Source of the DNA: Alkalihalobacterium sp048323755
GTDB lineage: Bacteria; Bacillota; Bacilli; Bacillales; Bacillaceae_F
DNA: 64,000 bases
Reading direction: 5' to 3'
Assembly: GCF_048323755.1 (NCBI RefSeq)
Contig: NZ_JBLWFS010000002.1
Span: 124,001-188,000, forward strand
Position 1 is the stretch's first letter. Each line of letters opens with the position of its first letter. Both the position numbers and the translations under genes were made by a program. The notes beneath the pieces were generated by a model. The model did not search any database. It was not told the DNA's origin and saw only the letters and a list, made by a program, of their open reading frames with translations. Shown here in pieces: positions 8,691 to 17,097 of this stretch.

Positions 8691-8927
8691 TTAATGAGTT
8701 TCTGGAAAATGTGTAAGATGTTTTCTTTTCGGGTATATCATTTGACGAGTTTGATTTATCAATAAGGATAAATGTTCCAAACCTTTAATCAAACCGTAAG
8801 TATACAATTTTTTTCTGTATATTTCAATCTTTTTATCTAGCGGAGTTGATGCTTTTATGAGAGCAGTAATGTTGTTATGTAAGGATGAGCACAAAAGAAC
8901 GATGATTCCCCAAATGACTTGAGACAA
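8691..8927 (-). CDS. Possible degenerate Spo0E-like small protein
   Basis: A 78-codon open frame in the gap between yqeH and sda. Its middle part, LDKKIEIYRKKLYTYGLIKG, resembles the first helix of Spo0E-like aspartyl-phosphate phosphatases, which act on Spo0A~P. The usual SQxLD signature of the second helix is not visible (NQTRQMI in its place), so function is doubtful. No good ribosome-binding site was found for the first ATG; a start nearer the Spo0E-like part is possible. It may equally be a pseudogene remnant or a chance ORF. Confidence 0.3.
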   Translation of the reverse strand: MSQVIWGIIVLLCSSLHNNITALIKASTPLDKKIEIYRKKLYTYGLIKGLEHLSLLINQTRQMIYPKRKHLTHFPETH

Positions 8928-9012
8928 CTAATCTCTAAAAAATATGGGATATTTCGAAAAAATTCGTTTCTTTTCAAAAAAATTTAAAAAAGTTTTCGAC
9001 AAAAATTGGCTG

Positions 9013-9122
9013 TTATCTACACTGTGGATAACTTTATTCACCTATTAACATCTTATAAATTATGGAATTTTTACATTTATAAACAAGTAATCAACAAGTT
9101 ATCCACTGTTAATTGTGGATAA
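9013..9122. promoter_or_regulatory. DnaA-box cluster upstream of sda
   Basis: Four matches to the DnaA box TTATCCACA lie here: TTATCTACA (9013-9021), TGTGGATAA (9023-9031, exact on the other strand), TTATCCACT (9099-9107) and TGTGGATAA (9114-9122, exact). A weaker TTATTCACC is at 9034-9042. In B. subtilis DnaA controls sda, so this arrangement fits replication-linked control of the checkpoint gene. Confidence 0.8.
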
Positions 9123-9295
9123 ATCGAACGGTTGTTCTATTTTTTTGTACATGTTAGGATTAGGTTACAACAAATTGGAAATCCTATTAGTATATTAATC
9201 GACCTAGTAAAACATGCTTAATACATAAAAATATACCTGTTATCCGTTACTTTTCACTCGTCAAGTAATTTTCCTTTTGAAGGAGGTTAATATTA

Positions 9296-9436
9296 ATGAA
9301 GAAATTATCAGATGATCTATTAATTGAAACGTACTTTAAGGCTATCGAACTTAAATTAAGTGAAGATTTTATCTACCTCATTAAACTTGAAATTGACCGT
9401 CGTTCGTTAGCAGACAAAATTAAACTCACTTCTTAA
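9296..9436 (+). CDS. sda: Sporulation checkpoint inhibitor Sda
   Basis: Sda is a small helical-hairpin protein that binds the sporulation kinases KinA/KinB and blocks autophosphorylation while DNA replication is stressed or active. The gene encodes 46 residues, the same length as B. subtilis Sda, and aligns throughout: KKLSDDLLIETYFKAIEL at the start and LEIDRRSLADKI near the end. A very strong AAGGAGG precedes the ATG. Promoter-proximal DnaA boxes and a following intrinsic terminator make it a self-contained unit. The yqeH-side position agrees with the B. subtilis neighbourhood. Confidence 0.95.
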   Translation: MKKLSDDLLIETYFKAIELKLSEDFIYLIKLEIDRRSLADKIKLTS

Positions 9437-9457
9437 TACACCTTAGAAAATCAACAG

Positions 9458-9491
9458 ACCGACTCGGTATATTCTCGAGTTGGTTTTTTTT
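9458..9491 (+). terminator. sda terminator
   Basis: ACCGACTCG (9458-9466) pairs with CGAGTTGGT (9476-9484) and a run of T follows. Between here and 9695 I see no gene; the short open frame in 9503-9718 lacks a ribosome-binding site and family resemblance. Confidence 0.88.
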
Positions 9492-9694
9492 GTAATATAT
9501 TTTTGTATACACGGTTAAATGTGTATTGCAAAAAAACAACCCTTCTCACAACTTCTCCTATAAAACATAATAAAGAAAATTTGCCGATTAGGCGAGCCTT
9601 TCAGCGAAGACAGCGACGGAGTTGTACTTATAGCCAATCCAAAAGATACGTCGAGTATGCTTCTTTGCTGACAATTAATACTTTCTTAATTACG

Positions 9695-9730
9695 AAAAAG
9701 GACACCCAAGTAAACTGATTTGGATATCCT
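9695..9730 (-). terminator. Terminator of the small exported-protein gene
   Basis: On the minus strand a 12-bp imperfect stem (9719-9730 with 9700-9711, including G-U pairs) is followed by five T residues (AAAAA at 9695-9699 on the plus strand). Confidence 0.75.
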
Positions 9731-9735
9731 CTGCT

Positions 9736-9939
9736 TTATCGAATTTTAATATATTCTCTTGGTCTAAACGGTTCAAGCTGTTGGATTTGTTGCGGTGCTT
9801 CTAAAATGCCCATATTTTCATGCTCTTCATCTAGATTATACATTTGAATCATGCGGTCATTATATGAATTGGCTTGCCAGGCAGCGATAAACAGGATCGT
9901 AAAGATGGACAACGCAACTAAACCTTTTCTAAGTCTCAT
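9736..9939 (-). CDS. Small single-pass membrane or exported protein, unknown
   Basis: A 67-residue protein with a positively charged start (MRLRKG) and a hydrophobic helix (about residues 6-22), then a polar, acidic tail rich in Q, E and M ending FRPREYIKIR. The ATG at 9939 has GGAGTG 8 nt upstream; the frame is open further upstream without such a site. It has its own terminator and no operon partner. I recognise no family; it is probably anchored with its tail outside. Confidence 0.6.
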   Translation of the reverse strand: MRLRKGLVALSIFTILFIAAWQANSYNDRMIQMYNLDEEHENMGILEAPQQIQQLEPFRPREYIKIR

Positions 9940-10284
9940 TTTTTTCACTCCAGTATTTTCTAAAAGAAAGTGGTTGTACTTATAGAATGAAAAATAAACG
10001 AAAGATTTATACATAGATTTAGTAAAAAGTTACATATTTTTGTCAATTAGGTGAAAACTATCAGTGTTTTTACACGCTTTAAAAAAAATTTTTTTTTTCG
10101 TTTTTGCGAATTTCTACATATTTAAATTGAACAATAAATACTGAGTGTTTTGCTATGGTTTCAAAGGTGCAAGTGTTTTTAATTTATTATATAATTTGTT
10201 TTAGCCTTGTAATGTCCGCATATCATGAACGATGAAGCACCTTTTTTAAGTGAAATGAATTTATTGTTCGTAAAACGTATTTCT

Positions 10285-10313
10285 TTGACATAGCAATCTC
10301 GGTGTTCTCTAAA
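10285..10313 (+). promoter_or_regulatory. Candidate sigma-A promoter for mrp
   Basis: TTGACA (10285-10290), 17-bp spacer, TCTAAA (10308-10313; 4 of 6 matches to TATAAT). If used, the hairpin at 10310-10430 would lie in the 5' untranslated leader of mrpA. Confidence 0.4.
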
Positions 10314-10430
10314 GAGGCTGAAGTAAATGCTAGTGATAAGTTCCTCACGATAAATGAGTAGTTACTCTTGATGTGCAACTATTCGTTTATTGACTGAGGA
10401 AAACTTAACACTTATGACTCAGCCTCTTTA
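10310..10430. repeat. Long imperfect hairpin element, family member 1
   Basis: TAAAGAGGCTGA at the left end matches TCAGCCTCTTTA at the right end, and the arms pair imperfectly over about 50 bases. The right arm (GAGGA...TTATGACTCAGCCTCTTT) closely resembles the right arm of the element at 52804-52874, so the two belong to one family. Confidence 0.6.
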
Positions 10431-10473
10431 AATCTGATATGTCACATAAACTATTTTAAGGAGGTAATAAACA

Positions 10474-12897
10474 TTGACTGCTCTACACTGGGCTACAGTA
10501 TCACCATTTTTACTAGCCATTCTTGTTCCATTTCTTTATAAGTATATCCGAAAGATACATACGGGCTGGTTTGTACTTGCGTTACCTGTATTCTTATTTA
10601 TTTATTTCATTCAATTTCTACCGGTGACATCGAATGGGAATGTCGTAAAACATACAGTCCCATGGGTACCTTCTTTAGGTATAAATTTTACTGTTTATGT
10701 GGATGGACTTAGTTTACTCTTTTTATTACTGATTACCGGAATTGGTTCTCTCGTAGTTCTCTATTCTATCTATTACTTGTCAAAGAAAACAGAATCTCTA
10801 AATAACTTCTATGTTTATTTATTAATGTTCATGGGGGCAATGCTCGGAGTTGTTATTTCTGACAACTTAATTGTCTTATACGTTTTCTGGGAATTAACAA
10901 GTTTAGCGTCCTCTCTATTAATTAGTTATTGGTTCCATCGTGAAAAGTCCATTTACGGGGCTCAAAAATCAATGCTTATTACGGTGTTTGGCGGATTTGC
11001 AATGCTTGGTGGTTTCTCACTACTATACGTCATGACCAATACGTTCAGCATTCGCGGAATTATTGAACAAGCAGCTGTCATTGCGAATGATCCGTTAATT
11101 TTACCTGCTATGCTTCTCATTCTATTAGGGGCATTTACTAAATCGGCACAGTTCCCATTCCACATCTGGTTACCGGATGCGATGGAAGCACCTACACCTG
11201 TAAGTGCATACTTGCACTCAGCGACAATGGTTAAAGCCGGTATCTATCTAGTTGCTCGCTTGACTCCTGTTTTTGGCGGGTTACCAGAGTGGTTTTGGAT
11301 TATCTCAGTGTTCGGTATATTCACATTGCTATGGGGCTCAGTCTCAGCTGTTCGTCAGAAGGATTTAAAGTCCATTCTCGCCTACTCAACGATCAGTCAG
11401 CTTGGTTTAATTATGGCATTACTAGGTCTAGGCTCAGCTTCCTTATACTATGGTACAGGGACAGAAGCAGCCCTTTACTATTCTGCGGCTACATTAGCAG
11501 CGGTCTTCCACTTAATTAACCATGCAACGTTTAAAGGCGGCTTGTTTATGGCCGTCGGTATTATCGACCATGAAACAGGGACACGGGATATTCGTAAGTT
11601 AGGTGGATTAATGGCCATCATGCCTATTACCTTTACGATCTCTTTAATTGGTCTCGCAGCAATGGCAGGTCTTCCTCCATTGAACGGTTTCTTAAGTAAG
11701 GAAATGTTCTTTACAGGTATTCTAAGAGCTTCGGAGCTAGACATTTTTAACATGCAAACGTGGGGCTTACTTTTTCCTGTAGTCGGTTGGATTGCTAGTG
11801 TTTTTACATTCGTCTACTGTACGATTATGTTCTTCAAAACATTCACTGGTAAATTTAAACCTGAAAACTATGATGTAAAACATGTACACGAGGCACCGAT
11901 TGGAATGTTAATCAGTCCAATCATCCTAGTATCATTAGTTGTTATTTTCGGATTTTTCCCGAACCTTCTATCTTACACTGTCATTGAGCCAGCCATGGCA
12001 GCAATTCTTCCAGGTGTGTTAGACGAAGGTCAACGCTTCTATGTGAATATTTATCATTGGCACGGGTTGAATACCGAATTATTAATGACGATTGGTGTTA
12101 TTGCTGTTGGGGTATTCATTTATTTAACAGCGAAGAAGTGGATGCAATTGAATATCTACTTAAAAGAGCGCGATCCACTAAACTATGTTTATGATCAATC
12201 ATTAGTCGGTTTAATTAAAGGCTCTACTAGCGTTACTCAAATTCAAATGACTGGATTATTACGTGATTACTTTGCTTACATGATCACGTTCACGATTCTT
12301 TTACTTGGATACACATTTATCAGATACGATGTTTTTGCCATTGATACAGTCAATGTTGCTACTATCTCACCATACATGTGGATTTTAACACTCGTATTTA
12401 TTGCAGCGACTTTATCTGTTCCGTTCATTAACCATCGAATTACTGCCATCATTATTGTTGGGGTAATCGGGTTCTTGCTCGCTTTATTCTTTGCCGTATT
12501 TAGAGCGCCTGACCTCGTGTTAACACAGTTACTAGTTGAAACGGTAATGGTCGTATTGTTACTACTTGCGTTTTATCATTTACCTGAGCTTAGAAAAGAA
12601 AAATTCACTCCACGCTTCAATGGTGTGAACTTAATCATTTCAATTGCTGTCGGTATTTTTGTAACGGTAACTGCATTTAGTTCATTTGCTCTTAGTACGT
12701 CCAATGGAATTGAACCGATTTCTCAATTTTTCGTGGAAAACTCTTATACGCTAGCTGCCGGGAAAAATATGGTTAACGTTATCCTCGTTGACTTCCGTGG
12801 ACTTGATACGTTATTAGAGGTACTCGTACTTGGAATTGCAGCACTTGGAGTTGTTACGCTTATTAAGTTAAGAATGACTGGGAGGGAAGATGTATGA
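10474..12897 (+). CDS. mrpA: Mrp Na+/H+ antiporter subunit A
   Basis: Largest subunit of the multisubunit cation/proton antiporter, related to respiratory complex I subunit NuoL. The 807-residue protein is almost wholly transmembrane; signatures include VLYVFWELTSLASSLLI, FPFHIWLPDAMEAPTPVSA (proton-channel region) and a C-terminal MrpB-like extension (HLPELRKEKFTPRFNGVN onward). The start codon is TTG behind AAGGAGG. Mrp exports Na+ and draws in H+, which is essential for pH homeostasis in alkaliphiles. It opens the seven-gene operon and overlaps mrpB by 4 bp. Confidence 0.97.
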   Translation: MTALHWATVSPFLLAILVPFLYKYIRKIHTGWFVLALPVFLFIYFIQFLPVTSNGNVVKHTVPWVPSLGINFTVYVDGLSLLFLLLITGIGSLVVLYSIYYLSKKTESLNNFYVYLLMFMGAMLGVVISDNLIVLYVFWELTSLASSLLISYWFHREKSIYGAQKSMLITVFGGFAMLGGFSLLYVMTNTFSIRGIIEQAAVIANDPLILPAMLLILLGAFTKSAQFPFHIWLPDAMEAPTPVSAYLHSATMVKAGIYLVARLTPVFGGLPEWFWIISVFGIFTLLWGSVSAVRQKDLKSILAYSTISQLGLIMALLGLGSASLYYGTGTEAALYYSAATLAAVFHLINHATFKGGLFMAVGIIDHETGTRDIRKLGGLMAIMPITFTISLIGLAAMAGLPPLNGFLSKEMFFTGILRASELDIFNMQTWGLLFPVVGWIASVFTFVYCTIMFFKTFTGKFKPENYDVKHVHEAPIGMLISPIILVSLVVIFGFFPNLLSYTVIEPAMAAILPGVLDEGQRFYVNIYHWHGLNTELLMTIGVIAVGVFIYLTAKKWMQLNIYLKERDPLNYVYDQSLVGLIKGSTSVTQIQMTGLLRDYFAYMITFTILLLGYTFIRYDVFAIDTVNVATISPYMWILTLVFIAATLSVPFINHRITAIIIVGVIGFLLALFFAVFRAPDLVLTQLLVETVMVVLLLLAFYHLPELRKEKFTPRFNGVNLIISIAVGIFVTVTAFSSFALSTSNGIEPISQFFVENSYTLAAGKNMVNVILVDFRGLDTLLEVLVLGIAALGVVTLIKLRMTGREDV

Positions 12898-13319
12898 GGT
12901 CGAACAATGTAATGCTTCACACGATTACGCGGATTGTTACTTTCATTATTCTCGCCTTCTCCGTCTACTTATTTTTTGCTGGACATAACAATCCAGGTGG
13001 AGGGTTTATAGGTGGATTAATGACGGCAAGTGCTTTATTACTTATGTATTTAGGCTTCGATATGAAAAGTGTAAAAAAAGCAATCCCATTTAACTTCACC
13101 CATATGATTGCGGTTGGGTTATTAATTTCAATCTTTACGGGGCTTGGAAGTATCGGTCTTGGTTTTCCTTTCTTAACTCAGTTTGATCGTTATGTTACAG
13201 TCCCATTTTTAGGCGAGTTTCACTTAACAACTGCATTACCGTTTGATTTAGGCATTTACTTGGTTGTTGTCGGTATTGCATTGTTAATAATCTTAACGAT
13301 TGCGGAGGATGATGCTTAA
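12894..13319 (+). CDS. mrpB: Mrp antiporter subunit B
   Basis: Integral membrane subunit of 141 residues with about four transmembrane helices. The family signature HNNPGGGFIGGLMTASALLL is present. ATGA overlap with mrpA and one-base overlap with mrpC indicate translational coupling. All seven Mrp proteins are required for assembly of the active antiporter. Confidence 0.95.
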   Translation: MRSNNVMLHTITRIVTFIILAFSVYLFFAGHNNPGGGFIGGLMTASALLLMYLGFDMKSVKKAIPFNFTHMIAVGLLISIFTGLGSIGLGFPFLTQFDRYVTVPFLGEFHLTTALPFDLGIYLVVVGIALLIILTIAEDDA

Positions 13320-13657
13320 TGGAAATCTTAATGTCCATCACAGTTGGTGTCCTCTTTATGGTCGGTACGTATTTAATCTTAACGAAAAGTTTATTACGCC
13401 TTGTTTTAGGATTAATGCTGCTTTCTCATGGTGCACATCTATTGTTACTGACAATGTCGGGATTAAAAAGAGGAGCCCCTCCTTTACTAGGAGAAGAAGC
13501 TCCCTTCTATGCCGATCCGCTGCCACAAGCTTTAATTCTAACAGCAATTGTTATTAGCTTTGGTGTGACGGCATTTTTACTCGTATTAGCTTATCGAACG
13601 TATAAAGAGCACAAAACAGATGATTTAGATAAATTAAGGGGAACTGGCGATGAATAA
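13319..13657 (+). CDS. mrpC: Mrp antiporter subunit C
   Basis: A 112-residue NuoK-like subunit with three transmembrane segments. The conserved segment FYADPLPQALILTAIVISFG includes the PLPQALVLTAIVI-type signature of MrpC/MnhC. The ATG shares one base with the mrpB stop, and the 3' end overlaps mrpD by 8 bp. Confidence 0.95.
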   Translation: MEILMSITVGVLFMVGTYLILTKSLLRLVLGLMLLSHGAHLLLLTMSGLKRGAPPLLGEEAPFYADPLPQALILTAIVISFGVTAFLLVLAYRTYKEHKTDDLDKLRGTGDE

Positions 13658-15131
13658 TTTAGTAATATTACCAATATTAATACCATTTATCATCGGGACT
13701 GTACTCATCTTATTTGCGAAAAAGCATAAGATCCAACGCGTGATCAGTGGGATTACAGTTTTTGCTCTTCTTGGTGTATCTATCTACTTAGCCGTTTTAG
13801 TCTATCAAGAAGGCATTCAAACAATAGAACTAGGGAATTGGCAAGCACCATTTGGTATCATCCTAGTTGCTGATATGTTTGCTACGATGATGGTCGTGCT
13901 TTCAAGTATTGTAGGTCTTGTCTGTTTATTTTTTGCCTTTCAAACGATTTCAAGTGAACGCGAAAAATATTACTTTTATCCGTTTTACTTTTTCCTGCTG
14001 ACAGGGGTAAACGGTGCATTTTTAACAGGCGATTTGTTTAACTTGTTCGTATTCTTCGAAGTTATGCTTATTGCATCATACATTTTAATTGTTATGGGCG
14101 GAACCAAATATCAACTACGTGAATCTTTAAAATATGTAGCTATCAATATATTCGCTTCGATCCTGTTTATCGTCGGTGTTGCTTACATTTACGCAGCAAC
14201 TGGAACGTTAAACATGGCTGATTTAGCAGTTAAAGTAGCATTACTAGAACAACAAGGGGTATTAAATGTAATTGCGATCCTCTTCCTGATCATATTTGGA
14301 ATGAAGGGTGCATTATTTCCACTCTACTTCTGGTTGCCTCGTTCTTACTATGGCCCGCCTGCTGCGATTGCCGCACTATTCGGGGGTCTATTAACTAAAG
14401 TAGGAATGTATGCAATTATTCGAATGTTTACGTTAATCTTTAATCATGACCCTGGCTTTACACATACGATCATTCTTATCCTGGCTGGATTAACAATGTT
14501 CTTTGGAGTATTAGGCGCGGTATCACAGTTTGACTTCAAACGTATCCTTTCCTATCACATTATTAGTCAGGTTGGTTACATGGTAATGGGTCTTGGGATA
14601 TTTACACCGCTTGCAATTGCGGGTGCGATCTATTATATCGCTCACCACATTATCGTAAAAGCTGCACTATTCCTATTTGCGGGTGCGACACAAAAGTTAA
14701 CAGGTACAACGAACTTAAAAGAGATGGGTGGAATATTAAAAACACATCCTTTGCTTGCTTGGCTGTTCTTTATTTCTGCTATTTCTTTAGCTGGTATCCC
14801 TCCACTAAGTGGGTTCTTCAGTAAGTTTGCCCTCATTCTTGCGGGCTTTGAAGAAGGACGTTACATTATCGTTACGGTTGCCTTAGTCGTAGGTTTATTA
14901 ACCCTCTTCTCGATGATGAAAATCTTTATCTATGCTTTCTGGGGAGAGCAGAAGATGACTGAAAAGCAAGCAAAACAAAAGGTTGGAAAGTTAATTCTCC
15001 CAATTGTTCCTTTAGTCATTTTAACAATTGTGTTAGGCTTCTTCGCAGAACCGATCTTCTCATATTCACTAGAAGTTGCAGAAGAGCTTTTAAATCCTTC
15101 GATTTATATTAATTCTGTACTTAAGGAGTAG
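13650..15131 (+). CDS. mrpD: Mrp antiporter subunit D
   Basis: A 493-residue proton-pumping-type membrane subunit related to NuoM/NuoN. Visible signatures are GDLFNLFVFFEVMLIASY near residue 130, MKGALFPLYFWLPRSYYGPPAAIAALFGGLLTK (partial quote of the channel helix region: LFPLYFWLP) and SYHIISQVGYMVMG. With MrpA it forms the ion-translocating core. It overlaps mrpC and is 5 bp from mrpE. Confidence 0.96.
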   Translation: MNNLVILPILIPFIIGTVLILFAKKHKIQRVISGITVFALLGVSIYLAVLVYQEGIQTIELGNWQAPFGIILVADMFATMMVVLSSIVGLVCLFFAFQTISSEREKYYFYPFYFFLLTGVNGAFLTGDLFNLFVFFEVMLIASYILIVMGGTKYQLRESLKYVAINIFASILFIVGVAYIYAATGTLNMADLAVKVALLEQQGVLNVIAILFLIIFGMKGALFPLYFWLPRSYYGPPAAIAALFGGLLTKVGMYAIIRMFTLIFNHDPGFTHTIILILAGLTMFFGVLGAVSQFDFKRILSYHIISQVGYMVMGLGIFTPLAIAGAIYYIAHHIIVKAALFLFAGATQKLTGTTNLKEMGGILKTHPLLAWLFFISAISLAGIPPLSGFFSKFALILAGFEEGRYIIVTVALVVGLLTLFSMMKIFIYAFWGEQKMTEKQAKQKVGKLILPIVPLVILTIVLGFFAEPIFSYSLEVAEELLNPSIYINSVLKE

Positions 15132-15136
15132 TTGCT

Positions 15137-15613
15137 ATGGCTTTTCAAATCTTATTAAATCTCGTAATTGCCGTCATTTGGGTATTTTTGCAAAATAGCT
15201 ACACTTGGGTCGACTTTTTAATCGGTTATGTAGTTGGTTTATTTATTCTATTTGTACTCAGACGTTTTCTAAGTTTCGATTTTTATTTCAGACGTGTGAT
15301 CGCAGCAATCAAGCTGATCTTACTGTTTAGTAAAGAATTAATTCTAGCCAATTGGGATGTTATTAAGATCGTATTAAGTCCTAAAATGAATATTCAGCCT
15401 GGGATTATTGCAGTACCAACAAAGTTAGAAACGGAGTGGGAGTTGACACTGCTCGCTTCTCTTATCTCATTAACACCAGGTACGTTATCGATGGACTTTT
15501 CAGATGATAATAAAACGCTTTACATTCATTCCATCCATGTCCCTGACAAAGATGCGATGATTAAACAAATTCACAATACGTTTGAAAAAGCCATCATGGA
15601 GGTGACCCATTGA
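15137..15613 (+). CDS. mrpE: Mrp antiporter subunit E
   Basis: A 158-residue subunit with two or three N-terminal transmembrane helices and a soluble C-terminal domain; the motif TLLASLISLTPGTLSMDFSD is characteristic of MrpE/MnhE. Its stop codon overlaps the start region of mrpF. It helps assemble and stabilise the complex. Confidence 0.95.
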   Translation: MAFQILLNLVIAVIWVFLQNSYTWVDFLIGYVVGLFILFVLRRFLSFDFYFRRVIAAIKLILLFSKELILANWDVIKIVLSPKMNIQPGIIAVPTKLETEWELTLLASLISLTPGTLSMDFSDDNKTLYIHSIHVPDKDAMIKQIHNTFEKAIMEVTH

Positions 15614-15894
15614 TGCTACAAACTGTGTTACAAATCGTTCTCGTCATCATGTCCATTTCACTTTTCGTTTGCTTTGTTCGAGCAATCATTGGACCAACCA
15701 TGCCAGACCGTGTAGTCGCACTAGATACATTTGGTATTAACTTAATTGGCTTTGTTGGAATCCTCATGATCATTCAAGAAACAACGGCTTATGCAGAAAT
15801 TATTCTCGTCATCAGTATACTTGCTTTTGTCGGTTCTATCGCACTAGCTAAGTTCTTAGAAAGGGGTGTTGTCTTTGATCGAGATAATAATTAG
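15613..15894 (+). CDS. mrpF: Mrp antiporter subunit F
   Basis: A 93-residue three-helix membrane subunit with the family motif GPTMPDRVVALDTFGIN. The ATG at 15613 has GGAGGTG about 8 nt upstream; a TTG one codon earlier is possible. In other Bacillus MrpF also influences cholate export, so a secondary transport role is conceivable. Confidence 0.94.
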   Translation: MLQTVLQIVLVIMSISLFVCFVRAIIGPTMPDRVVALDTFGINLIGFVGILMIIQETTAYAEIILVISILAFVGSIALAKFLERGVVFDRDNN

Positions 15895-16237
15895 CCTATT
15901 CGTCTTATTAGGAGGCTTTCTCAGCCTTTTAGGGGCGATTGGTATGATACGGTTCCCTGATGTATACGGACGCTTACACGCGGCCACAAAGAGTGCGACA
16001 TTAGGCGTTATTTTAATCATGACAGCAACCTTCTTGTTCTTTCTTCTTTATGAACAACTGTTTGTTGCAAAAATCTTACTAACGATTATTTTCGTTTTCT
16101 TAACAGCACCAGTTGCTGGTCTGATGATGTCTAGATCCGCTTACCGCATCGGTGTACCGCTATGGGAACATAGCATTCAAGATGATTTGAAAGCAAAGAT
16201 GGAAAAAGATAAGAAAAAGAGTCGTGCCAAAAGCTAA
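15875..16237 (+). CDS. mrpG: Mrp antiporter subunit G
   Basis: A three-helix subunit of about 120 residues with the signature IGMIRFPDVYGRLHAATKSATLGV. I prefer the TTG at 15875 (giving MIEIIIS) because AAAGGGG lies 8 nt upstream and this matches the usual N-terminus; GTG at 15866 is an alternative. It overlaps mrpF by 20 bp. The stop codon lies in the operon terminator. Confidence 0.93.
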   Translation: MIEIIISLFVLLGGFLSLLGAIGMIRFPDVYGRLHAATKSATLGVILIMTATFLFFLLYEQLFVAKILLTIIFVFLTAPVAGLMMSRSAYRIGVPLWEHSIQDDLKAKMEKDKKKSRAKS

Positions 16238-16263
16238 AGGAGATTTCTCCTTTAGCTTTTTTT
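16230..16263 (+). terminator. mrp operon terminator
   Basis: A 14-bp stem (16230-16243 with 16246-16259) around the mrpG stop codon, followed by a T-tract. It closes the antiporter operon just before the tandem-repeat array. Confidence 0.92.
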
Positions 16264-16347
16264 GTTGGAGAGGGAAAAGAAGCCTATTTGGAAGAGTAGA
16301 GGAGGAAGATTAATTGCTTGAGTGTAAATCTAGGGGGAGTTCGGTTA

Positions 16348-17015
16348 GCATTGCTCCTCTTTGGTTACCGCTATAGCCTCTTTTTCCCTCTTGCGGGCAC
16401 CATTGCTCCTCTTTGGTTACCGCTACATTCTCTTTTTCCCTCTTGCGGGCATCATTGTTGCTCTTGGATTACCGCTACAGCCTCTTTCTCCCTCTTGCGG
16501 GCACCATTGCTCCTCTTTGATTACCGCTACAGCCTCGGTTTCCCTCTTGCGGGCACCATTGCTCCTCTTTGGTTACCGCTACAGCCTCTTTTTCCCTCTT
16601 GCGGGCACCATTGCTCCTCTTTGGTTACCGCTCCATTCTCTTTTTCCCTCTTGCGGGCACCATTGCTCCTCTTTGGTTACCGCTACATTTTCTTTTTCCC
16701 TCTTGCGGGTACCATTGCTCCTCTTTGGTTACCGCTACAGCCTCGGTTTCCCTCTTGCGGGCCCATTGCTCCTCTTTGGTTACCGCTACATTCTCTTTTT
16801 CCCTCTTGCGGGCACCATTGCTCCTCTTTGGTTACCGCTACATTCTCTTTTTCCCTCTTGCGGGCACCATTGCTCCTCTTTGATTACCGCTACAGCCTCG
16901 GTTTCCCTCTTGCGGGCACCATTGCTCTTCTTTGGTTACCGCTACATTCTCTTTTTCCCTCTTGCGGGCACCATTGCTCTTCTTTGGTTACCGCTACAGC
17001 CTCTTTCTCCTTCTC
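16348..17015. repeat. 52-bp tandem-repeat array A (about 13 copies)
   Basis: Thirteen head-to-tail copies start near 16350 and recur every 52 bp. Constant blocks are CACCATTGCTCCTCTTTGG, TTACCGCTAC and TTTCCCTCTTGCGGG; the short segment between them alternates between ATTCTCTTT and AGCCTCGGT/AGCCTCTTT types. One copy near 16762 lacks one base. Because 52 is not a multiple of 3 and the unit has no forward stop codon, all three plus-strand frames stay open for hundreds of bases; these frames are not genes. The array lies between the convergent ends of mrpG and glcF. A related array is at 46.1-46.5 kb. Confidence 0.92.
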
Positions 17016-17097
17016 ACCAGCATCAGCACACATTAAAGCCCGCTTCTACTCAGCAAGAGCAAAAACGGGCTTCTACGGACATTATTAATCTTTTCAA

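Larger units (their letters stand above)
9940..10473. other. Intergenic region upstream of mrp
   Basis: About 530 bp without a gene. It contains a homopolymer A/T block near 10080-10100, a candidate sigma-A promoter at 10285-10313 and the long hairpin element at 10310-10430. Confidence 0.6.

Noticed and set aside
9503..9718. 71-codon plus-strand frame after sda
   Set aside because: No ribosome-binding site, atypical composition, and it overlaps a terminator for the opposite strand.
16348..17015. CRISPR array
   Set aside because: The whole 52-bp unit is conserved with only a few alternating variants; there are no unique spacers and no cas genes.
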